The notes beneath the pieces are model-generated. The model saw only the letters and a program-made list of their open reading frames with translations, ran no database searches and had not been told where the DNA came from. 64,000 nucleotides of DNA, from positions 3,708,001-3,772,000 of the forward strand of contig NZ_JBBOSU010000001.1 in assembly GCF_038005225.1 (NCBI RefSeq), read 5' to 3'. The position numbers were made by a program, and so were the translations under genes. Below, in pieces: positions 44,119 to 53,350 of the stretch; the stretch's first letter is position 1; every line of letters begins with the position of its first letter. The DNA comes from Solibacillus sp. FSL K6-1523 (GTDB taxonomy: Bacteria > Bacillota > Bacilli > Bacillales_A > Planococcaceae).

Positions 44119-45624
44119 TTAGCTAGAATAAATTTCATCTAAAATCGCTATTTTTTTCGCGATGGCATCTTCAAACGTCATAATATAGGCTGCAGGGTCC
44201 TTTGGGTTATGGAATTGTGTAATTTTCCCTGTCTCTGGATGTACAAATTTTGAGGATGCGCCACAACCAATGCCTAAAATCGTTTGAACTTCCTCCATAA
44301 TGACGATATTGTAAATCGATTCTTCACTCGGTTTACAGTAGCCAACGTTTTCAAGATTGCCTAAAATATTTTTTTGACGGTATAAATAATAAGGGACATA
44401 GCCATTTTCAGCAGTCCACTTTGTCGCCATCTCCATCATTTCTCCGACAGTGTCACGGTCAGCTACTTTATATTTATCTTTATTCCGCGTCATTTCAGAA
44501 GCACGCTTAAAGCTTAATGTGTGCACCGTTAAACTTTCTGGTTGCATTTTAGCGGATTCCTCTAATGAATGTTGAAACTCCTCTATACCTTCATTTGGTA
44601 AGCCGATAATTAAGTCCATATTAATGTTATTCATCCCAGAATTGCGAGACAACCAGAACTTTTCAACCGTTTCTTCTACAGTATGATGACGTCCAATCGC
44701 TTTTAACGTTTCTTGCGTATAACTTTGTGGATTTACTGAGATGCGATCAATGCCCCACTTTTTCAGTACTTCAATTTTCTCCGGTGTAATCGTATCTGGT
44801 CGACCAGCCTCAACCGTGATTTCGCGAATCGAATCGGTATTTGGGAATGCTTCAAACATCGTTTTGTAAAGGGCATCCATTTCATGCGCTTCAATCGAAG
44901 TAGGTGTACCCCCACCCCAATAAATAGACGTAATGCGCATATTTTTTTCTGTTAGCCATTTGCCCATTTCACGTAGCTCTATATGCAAGCCATCAATAAA
45001 TTTATCTACGCGCCCCGCCTTGCGATTGGACTGAATTGCATACGCTGGGAATGTACAGTACGCACACATCGTCGGACAAAATGGGACACCGATATAAATC
45101 GAAATTTCTTGACCGATTTCATCTAAATCTGGAATGACCTTTAGTTGGCGTTCAACAATGGCTTCCATAAGCGCAATTTTTTGATCTGAAATACGGAAAT
45201 CCTCTTTTAAAATCGTTGCAATCTGTGCATGATCTAAGCCTGATTTTCGGTATTTATGATATAGCTTCGTTGGACGTATTCCTGTTAAAATCCCCCATTG
45301 TTGCGTCATGCCTGAATATTGCTCCAATACATCCAACATAACGTGTGAAAGTGCGCGCTTCATTCGAATATTGCGCTCTTTATCTGTACCTTCTGTTGGA
45401 TAACCAATGGAATATTGACTCGTATACACTTGTCCTTCTACTTCAAGCTTTGCTGATGTACGAATCGTATGTTGCGCATCAGTTGAATGGTCAAATTGCA
45501 ATGCCATATCCGAATCTTCATGCTCAAATTGTATAACCGAATCTTCATAAAACAGATTGGCGATATGATTGAATACACGATGCCAATCCTCTTTCAATTG
45601 TTCTTTTATATAAATAGCTTTCAT
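44119..45624 (-). CDS. hemZ: HemZ, oxygen-independent coproporphyrinogen III oxidase-like radical SAM protein
   Basis: A 501-aa protein with the long N-terminal domain of the HemZ group and a radical SAM barrel. The iron-sulfur cysteines are Cys183, Cys187 and Cys190 in FCPTMCAYC, followed by the SAM-binding YWGGGTPT and a HemN-like C-terminal domain. In B. subtilis HemZ (YhaV) is linked to heme synthesis without oxygen, although HemN-group members vary in activity. It is separate from hemEHY here, as in Bacillus. Confidence 0.92.
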   Translation of the reverse strand: MKAIYIKEQLKEDWHRVFNHIANLFYEDSVIQFEHEDSDMALQFDHSTDAQHTIRTSAKLEVEGQVYTSQYSIGYPTEGTDKERNIRMKRALSHVMLDVLEQYSGMTQQWGILTGIRPTKLYHKYRKSGLDHAQIATILKEDFRISDQKIALMEAIVERQLKVIPDLDEIGQEISIYIGVPFCPTMCAYCTFPAYAIQSNRKAGRVDKFIDGLHIELREMGKWLTEKNMRITSIYWGGGTPTSIEAHEMDALYKTMFEAFPNTDSIREITVEAGRPDTITPEKIEVLKKWGIDRISVNPQSYTQETLKAIGRHHTVEETVEKFWLSRNSGMNNINMDLIIGLPNEGIEEFQHSLEESAKMQPESLTVHTLSFKRASEMTRNKDKYKVADRDTVGEMMEMATKWTAENGYVPYYLYRQKNILGNLENVGYCKPSEESIYNIVIMEEVQTILGIGCGASSKFVHPETGKITQFHNPKDPAAYIMTFEDAIAKKIAILDEIYSS

Positions 45625-45847
45625 TATAAATTCACTACTTTCATTTCATAAAATCCTTCCTATTGTATCAAAAAATCCGAGTGAATTTGACATTGAATGC
45701 TTATGGGTGAAAATAGTTTTAATTAAATCTTAAATTTTAACCTATTTCTAACATTTGTTGATTATAATGTGATTAAAGATGATTGTATGGAAAAAAATAC
45801 AAAATTCAGAGTGGCTATATTTTATTCTAAGAAGGGGAGATATGCGT

Positions 45848-46249
45848 ATGTATTTATTTCAAGAGAAAACAACACAGGATTTTACAAGTATTTTAAGTAA
45901 ATTATCTATTAGCATTTATAAATTTGATATTAATCAATGTGAAGAACGAACTTTTTATATAACGATTCGATTTTGGTATGCTAACCATTTTATTTTTGGT
46001 GAACTCATTTATTTACTTGATCGTGAGGAGTTTTTCGGTGCTCTCTCTTTGAATAATTCGTATACAGATGTCCAGCGTTTCTTTGAAGAACATTTTGACT
46101 ATACATTACTACATACAGATGAAATACATATTGCCCGTTTAGTTGCGGCAACCCCAAAATTTCAGGAATATATTCAACAATACAAATGTAAGTTTCCAAC
46201 ATACAAACTTAATTTATTCCAATTAGCTCGTGTTAGCGTGCATAATTAA
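45848..46249 (+). CDS. Hypothetical protein, 133 aa
   Basis: Not recognised. The protein is rich in Phe and Tyr, has no signal peptide, and shows alternating hydrophobic strands (FYITIRFWYANHFIFGELIYLL, ~38-60) followed by helices. I start at the ATG at 45848, eight bases after GGGGAG; a nearer ATG (45842) is too close and the upstream extension has no ribosome site. Divergent from hemZ, with a strong terminator. Confidence 0.65.
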   Translation: MYLFQEKTTQDFTSILSKLSISIYKFDINQCEERTFYITIRFWYANHFIFGELIYLLDREEFFGALSLNNSYTDVQRFFEEHFDYTLLHTDEIHIARLVAATPKFQEYIQQYKCKFPTYKLNLFQLARVSVHN

Positions 46250-46273
46250 TACGAGTTGATTGCATTCATCTAT

Positions 46274-46314
46274 AAAAAAAGGTTCACACTATTATAGTGT
46301 GAACCCTTTTTTTT
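46274..46314. terminator. Bidirectional terminator before yheA
   Basis: AAAAAAAGGTTCACACTA pairs with TAGTGTGAACC, followed by CTTTTTTTT; serves both convergent genes. Confidence 0.88.
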
Positions 46315-46657
46315 ACAGTCCGTCGTAAAGTGACTGAATCGGTTGTGTAATAATACGATTGATTTCTTCAATAACAGTACTTAAAGCCATTTCAGCTTCT
46401 AACATCGCTAAAATCTTTAAATCTTGCTGTGCTAATTGCGCTGTTTTTTGTAGGTAAACATATTCCTCTTCAGAAACCTCTTCACCTGTTGCTTGCTTTT
46501 GTTGTAACTTCATTTGCACATCACGGAAGTTTGTAAATAAAGCTGTTGCTGCTTCATCTTCACGAACCGCTTCTACTGCTACTTGTAAATTTTTAAATTC
46601 TGTTGTTTGACGAAAAGTTCCTTGCAGTTTATTAATATCATCGTAAATATTTACCAT
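46313..46657 (-). CDS. yheA: YheA (YlbF/YmcA-like family)
   Basis: A 114-aa all-helical protein of the YlbF/YmcA-like fold: AATALFTNFRDVQMKLQQKQ (~40-60) is the family core. The start is the ATG at 46657 (MVNIYDD), eight bases after AGGA. YlbF-YmcA proteins act in the RNase Y-specificity complex in Bacillus; whether YheA shares that role is unknown. It follows yheB by 25 bp, as in Bacillus. Confidence 0.88.
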   Translation of the reverse strand: MVNIYDDINKLQGTFRQTTEFKNLQVAVEAVREDEAATALFTNFRDVQMKLQQKQATGEEVSEEEYVYLQKTAQLAQQDLKILAMLEAEMALSTVIEEINRIITQPIQSLYDGL

Positions 46658-46681
46658 TGAATACATCCTACTTTCTTCATT

Positions 46682-47827
46682 TTAATTCGTCAAAAAGACG
46701 ATAATTGCTTGGATAATTCCGACAAGACCACCGATAATACCACCAAGCCAAGTAATTAGTTTAAGCTCTTTACTAATAATGCCTAGCACGAGCTCCTCCA
46801 GTTTTGCAATTGGGAATGAATCAACCTGCTCACGTACAACTTCAGCTAAATTTAAACGTTTTAATACGTCTTCAATTTTACCTTCTGCTGCAAGAAATAC
46901 TTTATCGAGAACTTTAGGGAGTAAATCATCGGTTGCCCATCGCTTTCCATCTGGCCAATAGTCTTCAATCGTTTTATCTAAGCGGGATTCAAGTGCTAGT
47001 TCACGCTTTGCATAATCTTGAATACTCGTAACAATCGTATCAAAGTTTACATCTTTCATAAAGTCCATTGCTGGACGATTTTTAATTTTTTCCCATTCTG
47101 TTGTAAAAATACGAACAAGTAGTGCATTCGTGCCCGGTGCTTGTAAAAACTTCACAAGTTCGCGTTGTACTTTATCAACAAGCGAATTTGAATCGCCTAA
47201 AAACATTTGAACCATGCCACCTAATGATCCTTTAGATGATAAAAAATCATCAAGCATATTTTTTATCGTCAACGTTCCTTCAGGTGATAAAAAGTAATCT
47301 TCACCCTTCTCTAAAATTTGAGTGACTGCTTCATCTATTTTGCGATCGAGTACCGGCTCTAAATCAGCAGGTAAAAGCTCGCGAATTGCTTTAGATGATA
47401 ATGTATGCTTGATCGATTCAAATTGATTAAATATAAGAATGTCCAATTTACCTTCAGCTGTTTTTGGTAAATGCTCGAAGCCTACAACTTTTAACCAATC
47501 CTTTAGTGTTTTATCATTCGTAAAAATTTCATGCTCCACTTTATTTTGAGCAAAGGTTAATACATTTTTCCGAACTTCCTGTGATAAAAATTTCTTTTTA
47601 ATCGTTTCTGGTGTTAATAAATACTCAGAAACCGTTTTGCCTAGCTGAACCGCTAAATCTCCGCGACGTTTTGGTATAAGTCCCGGTGTTAATGGTAAAC
47701 GCCATTTTTTAAAATAGATTGGTTTGTACGGACGAAATAGCATTTTTATTGCCATATAGTTTGTAGCTGCTCCTACAACTGCACCTACAACCCCTAATAA
47801 CAGTAGCAAAGATATAAAATGACTCAT
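46682..47827 (-). CDS. yheB: YheB, DUF445 membrane protein
   Basis: A 381-aa protein with one membrane helix at each end (~5-28 and ~357-378), the long middle being helical and exposed on one side. The start PYKPIYFKKWRLPLTPGLIP (~33-52) is the DUF445 hallmark. Function unknown. Operon yheB-yheA. Confidence 0.9.
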   Translation of the reverse strand: MSHFISLLLLLGVVGAVVGAATNYMAIKMLFRPYKPIYFKKWRLPLTPGLIPKRRGDLAVQLGKTVSEYLLTPETIKKKFLSQEVRKNVLTFAQNKVEHEIFTNDKTLKDWLKVVGFEHLPKTAEGKLDILIFNQFESIKHTLSSKAIRELLPADLEPVLDRKIDEAVTQILEKGEDYFLSPEGTLTIKNMLDDFLSSKGSLGGMVQMFLGDSNSLVDKVQRELVKFLQAPGTNALLVRIFTTEWEKIKNRPAMDFMKDVNFDTIVTSIQDYAKRELALESRLDKTIEDYWPDGKRWATDDLLPKVLDKVFLAAEGKIEDVLKRLNLAEVVREQVDSFPIAKLEELVLGIISKELKLITWLGGIIGGLVGIIQAIIVFLTN

Positions 47828-47952
47828 CTACCTCACTCTTTCTAAATAATTTATTCTGGACGCAATTACGCCTAGGCGTAATTGATACCTGTATTTGAAC
47901 TATTGCAACAATGTATCCCTTTCTTGTACGATTAAATAGGGAGGGAAGTTTC

Positions 47953-48162
47953 ATGATACAACATTTTAGCTATAAACCGTTATTTAAAAATAGTCAAATT
48001 CCAGGTTGGTCTATCCAATTCTTTTTTCAACAGCAGCGATACAATGCCGAATATTATAAAGATGGGAGCATTCAATTTATTGGGACTGCGCCCGGTGCGG
48101 ATCAATTACCAGCTGTCGAAAAAATGGTTCATGAACTAATGCTATTTCACGTTTATGAATAA
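47953..48162 (+). CDS. yheE: YheE-like protein (DUF5342), 69 aa
   Basis: A 69-aa soluble protein (MIQHFSYKPLF ... IPGWSIQFFFQQQRYNAEYY) of the YheE type. The ATG at 47953 follows GGGAGGGAAG. It is divergent from yheB, as in Bacillus, and ends in a good terminator. No function is known. Confidence 0.78.
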   Translation: MIQHFSYKPLFKNSQIPGWSIQFFFQQQRYNAEYYKDGSIQFIGTAPGADQLPAVEKMVHELMLFHVYE

Positions 48163-48220
48163 ATAGCGAATCATAAGATGGTTTATTAACTGAATAAACA
48201 TAATCATCTTTTGTGCAGAA

Positions 48221-48260
48221 AAAAAGGGAACATCTCAGGTAGTGAGGTGCTCCCTTTTTT
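48221..48260 (+). terminator. Terminator of yheE
   Basis: AAAAAGGGA-CA-CTCA region pairs with TGAG-TG-TCCCTTTTTT with two mismatches. Confidence 0.75.
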
Positions 48261-48424
48261 ATGCGCGTTCAAGTTAATAACAAAGGAACCTGCTAAATGG
48301 AATTAGCAATTGTGCTGGCATTTTATTCGTTTCATGCTTTTTCCAAAGGTTTCTTTATTATTATCTCCCTTTTCACATTATCATACATAAAATAATAATT
48401 CAATATTTCAAATATTAACTGTCC

Positions 48425-48560
48425 GTATAGAGATCGAACTAAACATTCTATCCTTTCGATGTATGAATTCGACTAGCCATTGTCATAACGTATGCGCTCG
48501 GTTAAGCTCGCTAAGCACGACTCATCTTTATGCTTTTTATGAGACAATTTTCATTATTTT
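48425..48560 (-). repeat. Decayed copy R6 of the dispersed repeat
   Basis: The left flank (AAACATTCTATCCTTTCGATG) and the segment GCACGACTCATCTTTATGCTTTTTATG match R4 and R5 in order, but the middle of H2 and all of H1 are missing. The break falls between two GCAC words, consistent with a deletion between short direct repeats. The rest of the 550-bp gap between yheE and the CNNM gene shows no other feature. Confidence 0.55.
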
Positions 48561-48674
48561 AAAAAAAGAATTAAGAAGCTTTACTAAAGTTGAATACATA
48601 ATTTGTTTTTTTTCCAATTATATTTTATCATTGTAGTATTACAAATTTTTAATCTTAGGAGGTGTACTCTTTAT

Positions 48675-48746
48675 TTGCCACGCTCATTTGCGCCGCGAGT
48701 AGAGAATATATTTGGACGTAGACATAGGTATCGAACTAACCATTAG
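48675..48746 (+). CDS. Possible 23-residue leader ORF overlapping the CNNM start
   Basis: The strongest ribosome site here, AGGAGGTG, is nine bases before a TTG that opens a 23-codon, Arg-rich frame (MPRSFAPRVENIFGRRHRYR...). It ends at 48746 in a different frame from the transporter gene, which starts at 48712. Either a leader peptide couples translation, or a one-base error or indel hides a longer N-terminus. Confidence 0.35.
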   Translation: MPRSFAPRVENIFGRRHRYRTNH

Positions 48747-50064
48747 GTTGATAGCATTTGCTATCTTAATTGCCGCTACGGCATTTTTCGTTGCAACCGA
48801 GTTTGCAATAGTTAAAGTAAGGACAACAAGAATTGATCAGCTCGTTGCTGATGGAAACAAACAGGCAATACGTGCTAAAAAAGTAATCGCAAATTTAGAT
48901 GAGTATTTATCCGCTTGTCAACTTGGTATTACGATTACCGCACTTGGGCTGGGATGGCTTGGAGAACCAACAATTGAAATCATGCTCCGTCCCATTTTCG
49001 AGCTTTTTAATTTAAGTGGTAATATTACATCTGTTCTTTCATTTATTATTGCTTTCTCATTTGTAACATTTGTACATGTTGTCGTAGGGGAATTAGCACC
49101 AAAAACATTAGCAATTCAAAAAGCAGAAGCTGTAACATTAAAGCTTTCAGGTGCATTAATTTTATTCCACAATATTATGTATCCATTTATTCGTACATTA
49201 AATGGTTCTGCACGTGCTTTAACAGGACTATTCGGCTTGAAAATGGTTTCTGAAAGTGAAGAAGCGCACTCAGAAGAAGAGCTTCGCATGATTTTATCCG
49301 ACAGCTTTAAAGGTGGAGAAATCAACCATTCCGAATATGAATATGTAAATAGTATTTTTGAGTTTTCTGACCGAATTGCAAAAGAAATTATGGTACCTCG
49401 AACTGAGATTATTAGTATTGAGCGGGATCAAACAATACGTGAAGTTTTTGAATTGATGGGGATTGAACAATATACACGCTATCCTGTCACAGATGGAGAC
49501 AAAGACCATGTTATTGGACTGGTCAACATGAAGCATTTACTGACAGCTTATATTAAAGATCCTATCAATGGTGATAAAAAAGTAGAAGAATATATGCAGC
49601 CTGTTATTCGTGTCATTGAAACAATTCCGATTAGTGACTTATTGTTAAAAATTCAAAGTGAACGCATTCATATGGCCATTTTAATGGATGAGTATGGCGG
49701 TACTTCTGGTTTAGTAACAATTGAAGACATCATCGAAGAAATTGTTGGAGATATCCAAGATGAGTTTGACGAGGATGAAATTCCTGAAGTGCAAGAAATT
49801 GCGGAAGATCACTATATTTTCGACGCTAAAATGTTATTACAAGAAGTAAACGATATTTTAGGTATTGATATTGAAGATGATGATATTGATACAATTGGTG
49901 GATGGTTCATGACACAGCGCTTTGATGTTGTAGAAGGTGAAACACTTGAGGAACAAGGTTACCAATTTACCATTAAAGAATTAGACGGTCATCACATACT
50001 TTATTTAGAAGTTTCAAAGCTATCAAATTTGGATTCATTGATTGAAGAAGAACAAAGCAAATAA
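48712..50064 (+). CDS. CNNM/CorC-family (DUF21-CBS) transporter
   Basis: A 450-aa protein: DUF21 (CNNM) membrane domain with about four helices (~1-200), two CBS domains (~220-340, with MVPRTEI at the start), and a CorC_HlyC domain (~350-440). Relatives (YhdP, MpfA) export Mg2+ or resist high magnesium; the old name hemolysin is misleading. The annotated start is the TTG at 48712, which has only a weak ribosome site; the better site belongs to an overlapping short frame. Confidence 0.88.
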   Translation: MDVDIGIELTIRLIAFAILIAATAFFVATEFAIVKVRTTRIDQLVADGNKQAIRAKKVIANLDEYLSACQLGITITALGLGWLGEPTIEIMLRPIFELFNLSGNITSVLSFIIAFSFVTFVHVVVGELAPKTLAIQKAEAVTLKLSGALILFHNIMYPFIRTLNGSARALTGLFGLKMVSESEEAHSEEELRMILSDSFKGGEINHSEYEYVNSIFEFSDRIAKEIMVPRTEIISIERDQTIREVFELMGIEQYTRYPVTDGDKDHVIGLVNMKHLLTAYIKDPINGDKKVEEYMQPVIRVIETIPISDLLLKIQSERIHMAILMDEYGGTSGLVTIEDIIEEIVGDIQDEFDEDEIPEVQEIAEDHYIFDAKMLLQEVNDILGIDIEDDDIDTIGGWFMTQRFDVVEGETLEEQGYQFTIKELDGHHILYLEVSKLSNLDSLIEEEQSK

Positions 50065-50068
50065 TTAT

Positions 50069-50103
50069 CGACACTCCTTTTCATTTAAAGGGGTGTCGTT
50101 TTA
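50069..50103 (+). terminator. Terminator of the CNNM transporter gene
   Basis: CGACACTCC pairs with GGGGTGTCG (one G-U), followed by TTTT. Confidence 0.78.
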
Positions 50104-50136
50104 TGTTGAAAAGAAGTTTTGCTAGGGGGAAACATT

Positions 50137-51036
50137 GTGGAGCTATATACAAACTTACGCGCGGGTGAAAAAGGGGCTTGGCTTTCGATTATCACTTATA
50201 TTTTTTTAAGTTCAATGAAATTAATTGTCGGCTATATTGGTACCTCATCCGCGCTCATGGCTGATGGTTTAAACAATACAACCGATATTATCGCATCCAT
50301 TGCGGTTCTTGTCGGATTAAAAATTTCTCAAAAGCCACCTGATTCCAATCACCCATACGGACATTTACGTGCAGAAACAGTTGCTTCCCTCGTTGCCTCA
50401 TTTATTATGATGGTTGTAGGTTTACAAGTAATTACGAGTACGATTAAAAACTTATGGAATCCAACACATGAGGTGCCTTCTCTATTAACGGCTTTTGTCG
50501 CGATTTTTAGTGCAATCATTATGTATGTTGTATATCGCTATAACTTGGCATTGGCTAACCGTATTAAAAGTTCTGCAGTCAAAGCAGCCGCTTATGATAA
50601 TCGGTCCGATGCACTTGTAAGTATTGGCGCAGCAATCGGGATATTCGGAGCTATTTTTGGATTTCCAATCATTGATAAAATTACAGCATTAATCGTCGGC
50701 ATCATCATCATTAAAACAGCCGTCGAGATTTTCTGGGAAGCCGTTCAAACGTTGACAGATGCGTTTGATATTGATGAAGCCGAAACATTATGGAAGCTGA
50801 TCGAAAACGTGGAGGAAGTGATCTCGCTTGTTGATTTGAAAGGACGTTCTCATGGTAATATGAGCTTTATCGATGTGACAGTTACCGTCAATCCTAATTT
50901 AAATGTTCGAGAAAGTCATGATATTACCGAAAAAATTGAACATACAGTCAAACACTTTAATCCTTATTGTATGGTGCTCGTTCATATCGAACCCCATGAG
51001 CTAGAGCAGCCTACTGAGGAGGATTATCACTTTTAA
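50137..51036 (+). CDS. Cation diffusion facilitator (CDF) transporter
   Basis: A 299-aa CDF exporter with six helices and a C-terminal cytosolic domain. Metal-site patterns are visible in helix 2 (LMADGLNNTTD), the loop HPYGHLRAET, and helix 5 (AYDNRSDALVS). The Asn/Asp make-up in helices 2 and 5 leans toward Mn or Fe rather than Zn, but this is inference. GTG start at 50137 after AGGGGG. It follows the CNNM magnesium-type exporter, so two divalent-metal exporters stand side by side. Confidence 0.9.
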   Translation: MELYTNLRAGEKGAWLSIITYIFLSSMKLIVGYIGTSSALMADGLNNTTDIIASIAVLVGLKISQKPPDSNHPYGHLRAETVASLVASFIMMVVGLQVITSTIKNLWNPTHEVPSLLTAFVAIFSAIIMYVVYRYNLALANRIKSSAVKAAAYDNRSDALVSIGAAIGIFGAIFGFPIIDKITALIVGIIIIKTAVEIFWEAVQTLTDAFDIDEAETLWKLIENVEEVISLVDLKGRSHGNMSFIDVTVTVNPNLNVRESHDITEKIEHTVKHFNPYCMVLVHIEPHELEQPTEEDYHF

Positions 51037-51047
51037 ATTTCACAAAG

Positions 51048-51082
51048 AAAAATGCCCATTTTATTTCCAATTGGGCATTTTT
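51048..51082. terminator. Bidirectional terminator between the CDF gene and yhcZ
   Basis: AAAAATGCCCA pairs with TGGGCATTTTT around a 13-nt loop. Confidence 0.82.
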
Positions 51083-51098
51083 GTTTATTATAAATATC

Positions 51099-51746
51099 TC
51101 ACCCTTCACTCGATGCGGTTAAATTATGCTTTACTGCATAAAGCGCGGCTTGTGTGCGGTCTTGTACTTGAAGCTTTGTGAAAATGTTCGAAATATGCGT
51201 CTTGACAGTTTTTTCTGTGACATAAAGAGATGATGCAATTTCTCGATTGCTTTTACCCTTAGTCAATTCCGCTAAAACATCTTGCTCGCGTGGTGTTAAC
51301 GGATTTAATACATGCGGTTTATTTTCATCCTCTCGCAGTCCTTCTTCTAATTGTGTCGATGCTTCTGGATGCCAAGTATTTTCCCCACGCATAATTTGAC
51401 GAATCGATTCAACTAAATCATCTGGCTCAATATCCTTTAATTGATAACCCGATGCCCCCGCCTCCATTGCTGGTAAAACATGATCTTTATCCGAAAAGCT
51501 CGTCAGCATGAGCACTTCTATTTTTGGCCATTTCCTTTTAATACGCTTCGTCGCTTGAATACCATCCATTTCTGGCATGACCAAATCCATTAATACGATA
51601 TCTGGCTTCAATTGTTCAACGAGTTCTACTGCTTCTAAGCCATTTTTTGCTTCACCAATCACTTCAATATCTTTTTGTGTTTTTAAAAAGAAGAGTAGTC
51701 CTCTGCGAACAACGTGATGATCATCTGCAATTAACACTCGAATCAT
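51099..51746 (-). CDS. yhcZ: LuxR-type response regulator (YhcZ-like)
   Basis: A 215-aa NarL/FixJ regulator: receiver with DDHH at 8-11 and phospho-Asp in VLMDLVMPEMDG (~54), and a C-terminal LuxR helix-turn-helix (LTPREQDVLAELTKGKSNREIA). It lies 12 bp after its cognate GAF-domain kinase, as yhcY-yhcZ in B. subtilis. The signal is unknown. Confidence 0.88.
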   Translation of the reverse strand: MIRVLIADDHHVVRRGLLFFLKTQKDIEVIGEAKNGLEAVELVEQLKPDIVLMDLVMPEMDGIQATKRIKRKWPKIEVLMLTSFSDKDHVLPAMEAGASGYQLKDIEPDDLVESIRQIMRGENTWHPEASTQLEEGLREDENKPHVLNPLTPREQDVLAELTKGKSNREIASSLYVTEKTVKTHISNIFTKLQVQDRTQAALYAVKHNLTASSEG

Positions 51747-51758
51747 AATCTATTCCCC

Positions 51759-52871
51759 CTAGTATGGTAAACGGATTAAAAGCTCCGTCCCTTTTCCAAT
51801 TTCACTTACCCAATCGGCTGTACCACCAACTGCACTCGCTCGGTCTTTAATTGATTGTAGTCCAAGTGATGGTATTTCATTGTGCGCTTCCATATAAAAA
51901 CCGCGCCCTTTATCTTTCACAACAAGTAATACATCCGTTGCGGTAACCGTTACATAAAGCTGAGCTGACTTCACACCCGCATGACGACGAACGTTATTCA
52001 GCGCCTCCTGTGTAATACGAAATAACGTTTCCTCTACACGCGACGGAAATTGAATGACGCCTAACACATTAACAGAAAGTTGCAGTCCGAGCATTTCTGC
52101 ATAAATTTTAATCGCTTCGATTAATCCACTTTCTAACCCTCTCGGACGTAATTGCCAAATCAATGCACGCATTTCCGTCAGAGCTTCTTGTGTCAGTTGC
52201 TGAATATCTTTAAATGTTTCTTTAATTTCGATTTGTTCACTCATCTCAATCCCAGCTCGGGCAGTTAACGTAACCGAAAAAAGGAGCTGATTCACAGAGT
52301 CATGCAAATCACGTGCTAAGCGATTTCGCTCCTGCACAAGGGCAATTTCCTGCTGTTCATTTGTTAAGTAAATTCGTTTTATAGCAGAGCCCATTTGAAA
52401 TGCAACCGATTCGAGTAAAGCCAATTCTTCCTCAGAAAATCGCACGGTATTACGAGATGCGACATTCAATAATCCAAAACGTTCTTGTCCAGATTGCAAT
52501 GTCACCGTTGCATGATGTGTAATATTATCGTTGTCCCCTACATTCGCTTCAATTGCGGCTTCAATTCGTTGACATTCGATAATATTTGATGCCTTATCCA
52601 ACTGATTCGTGCGATAACGCGAAACGCACCAGCAACCACCTCGTTTTAAATGCTGACATTCATTAAATGCTAATGCATCCGGTAAGTTTTGTTTTACAAT
52701 AAGATCCGGCTTCCCTTTACCATCAATAAAGAAAATCCAGCCTGTGTCAAATTTCGTACCATTTAAAAATTTGGACAATGCACCTTTCAACATTGGGACC
52801 ATTTCGGTTTCATCATTTAATAATTCCGCAATTTCTTTTAATATCGTAATATTTGAATGATCGTTATTCAC
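51759..52871 (-). CDS. yhcY: GAF-domain sensor histidine kinase (YhcY-like)
   Basis: A 370-aa soluble kinase: an N-terminal GAF domain (~25-165) with a CxxC-like pair around CWCVSRYR and CQHLKRGG, then HisKA_3 (RNRLARDLHDSVNQLLFS, phospho-His ~195) and HATPase_c (EALNNVRRHA, GRGFY). The cysteines suggest a redox or metal-cofactor input, which is inference. It starts at GTG 52871 after AGGGCGG and forms an operon with the regulator. Confidence 0.87.
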   Translation of the reverse strand: MNNDHSNITILKEIAELLNDETEMVPMLKGALSKFLNGTKFDTGWIFFIDGKGKPDLIVKQNLPDALAFNECQHLKRGGCWCVSRYRTNQLDKASNIIECQRIEAAIEANVGDNDNITHHATVTLQSGQERFGLLNVASRNTVRFSEEELALLESVAFQMGSAIKRIYLTNEQQEIALVQERNRLARDLHDSVNQLLFSVTLTARAGIEMSEQIEIKETFKDIQQLTQEALTEMRALIWQLRPRGLESGLIEAIKIYAEMLGLQLSVNVLGVIQFPSRVEETLFRITQEALNNVRRHAGVKSAQLYVTVTATDVLLVVKDKGRGFYMEAHNEIPSLGLQSIKDRASAVGGTADWVSEIGKGTELLIRLPY

Positions 52872-53027
52872 TGCGCATTCCGCCCTCTATTCTATTTCCT
52901 TTATCATAACATTGAGCATTTCTTTGATGCATCGCTTTCTTCCTCATACTTTTGGATGAAAGTTACTTTTCTAAAAATAGGTGCTATATAATTTCAACAA
53001 AATTTTCTATTTTTTAATTGTCGGGAT

Positions 53028-53262
53028 TCTTATAAAGTATGCGCTAGATTCGGCTGGCTAAGCACATGAGGCGCACAGCTTTGTTGTCACAAATCTGCAC
53101 GACTCATCTTTGTGCTTTGTGCAAGGCCAGCCCTACATAAAGTTTTCCGTTTTTAAAATGCTTCCTCAATTGGGTGCGTCGCTGCCGTGGGAGGCGACAT
53201 TTCCTTATTTAGATTTCCATTCTATAAAAATGTTCGTTTCATAAATGGAACCTATTATAGTG
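53028..53262 (-). repeat. Dispersed repeat R5 (short form, reverse orientation)
   Basis: H2 at 53052-53132 (GGCTGGC/GCCAGCC) and H1 at 53178-53198 (GTCGC/GCGAC around CTCCCACGGCA). It lies between the divergent yhcY and bdbC genes, so it cannot be a conventional 3' element of either. The outer sequences match R3 and R4 less well, suggesting older divergence. Confidence 0.82.
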
Positions 53263-53350
53263 TAAATCTTCGTCTAAACGTAACGATTTACTTCTTTTCG
53301 AAATCAAACTATAATAAAATAGGGTTAAATTGATTATTAGGAGTCTTTTT

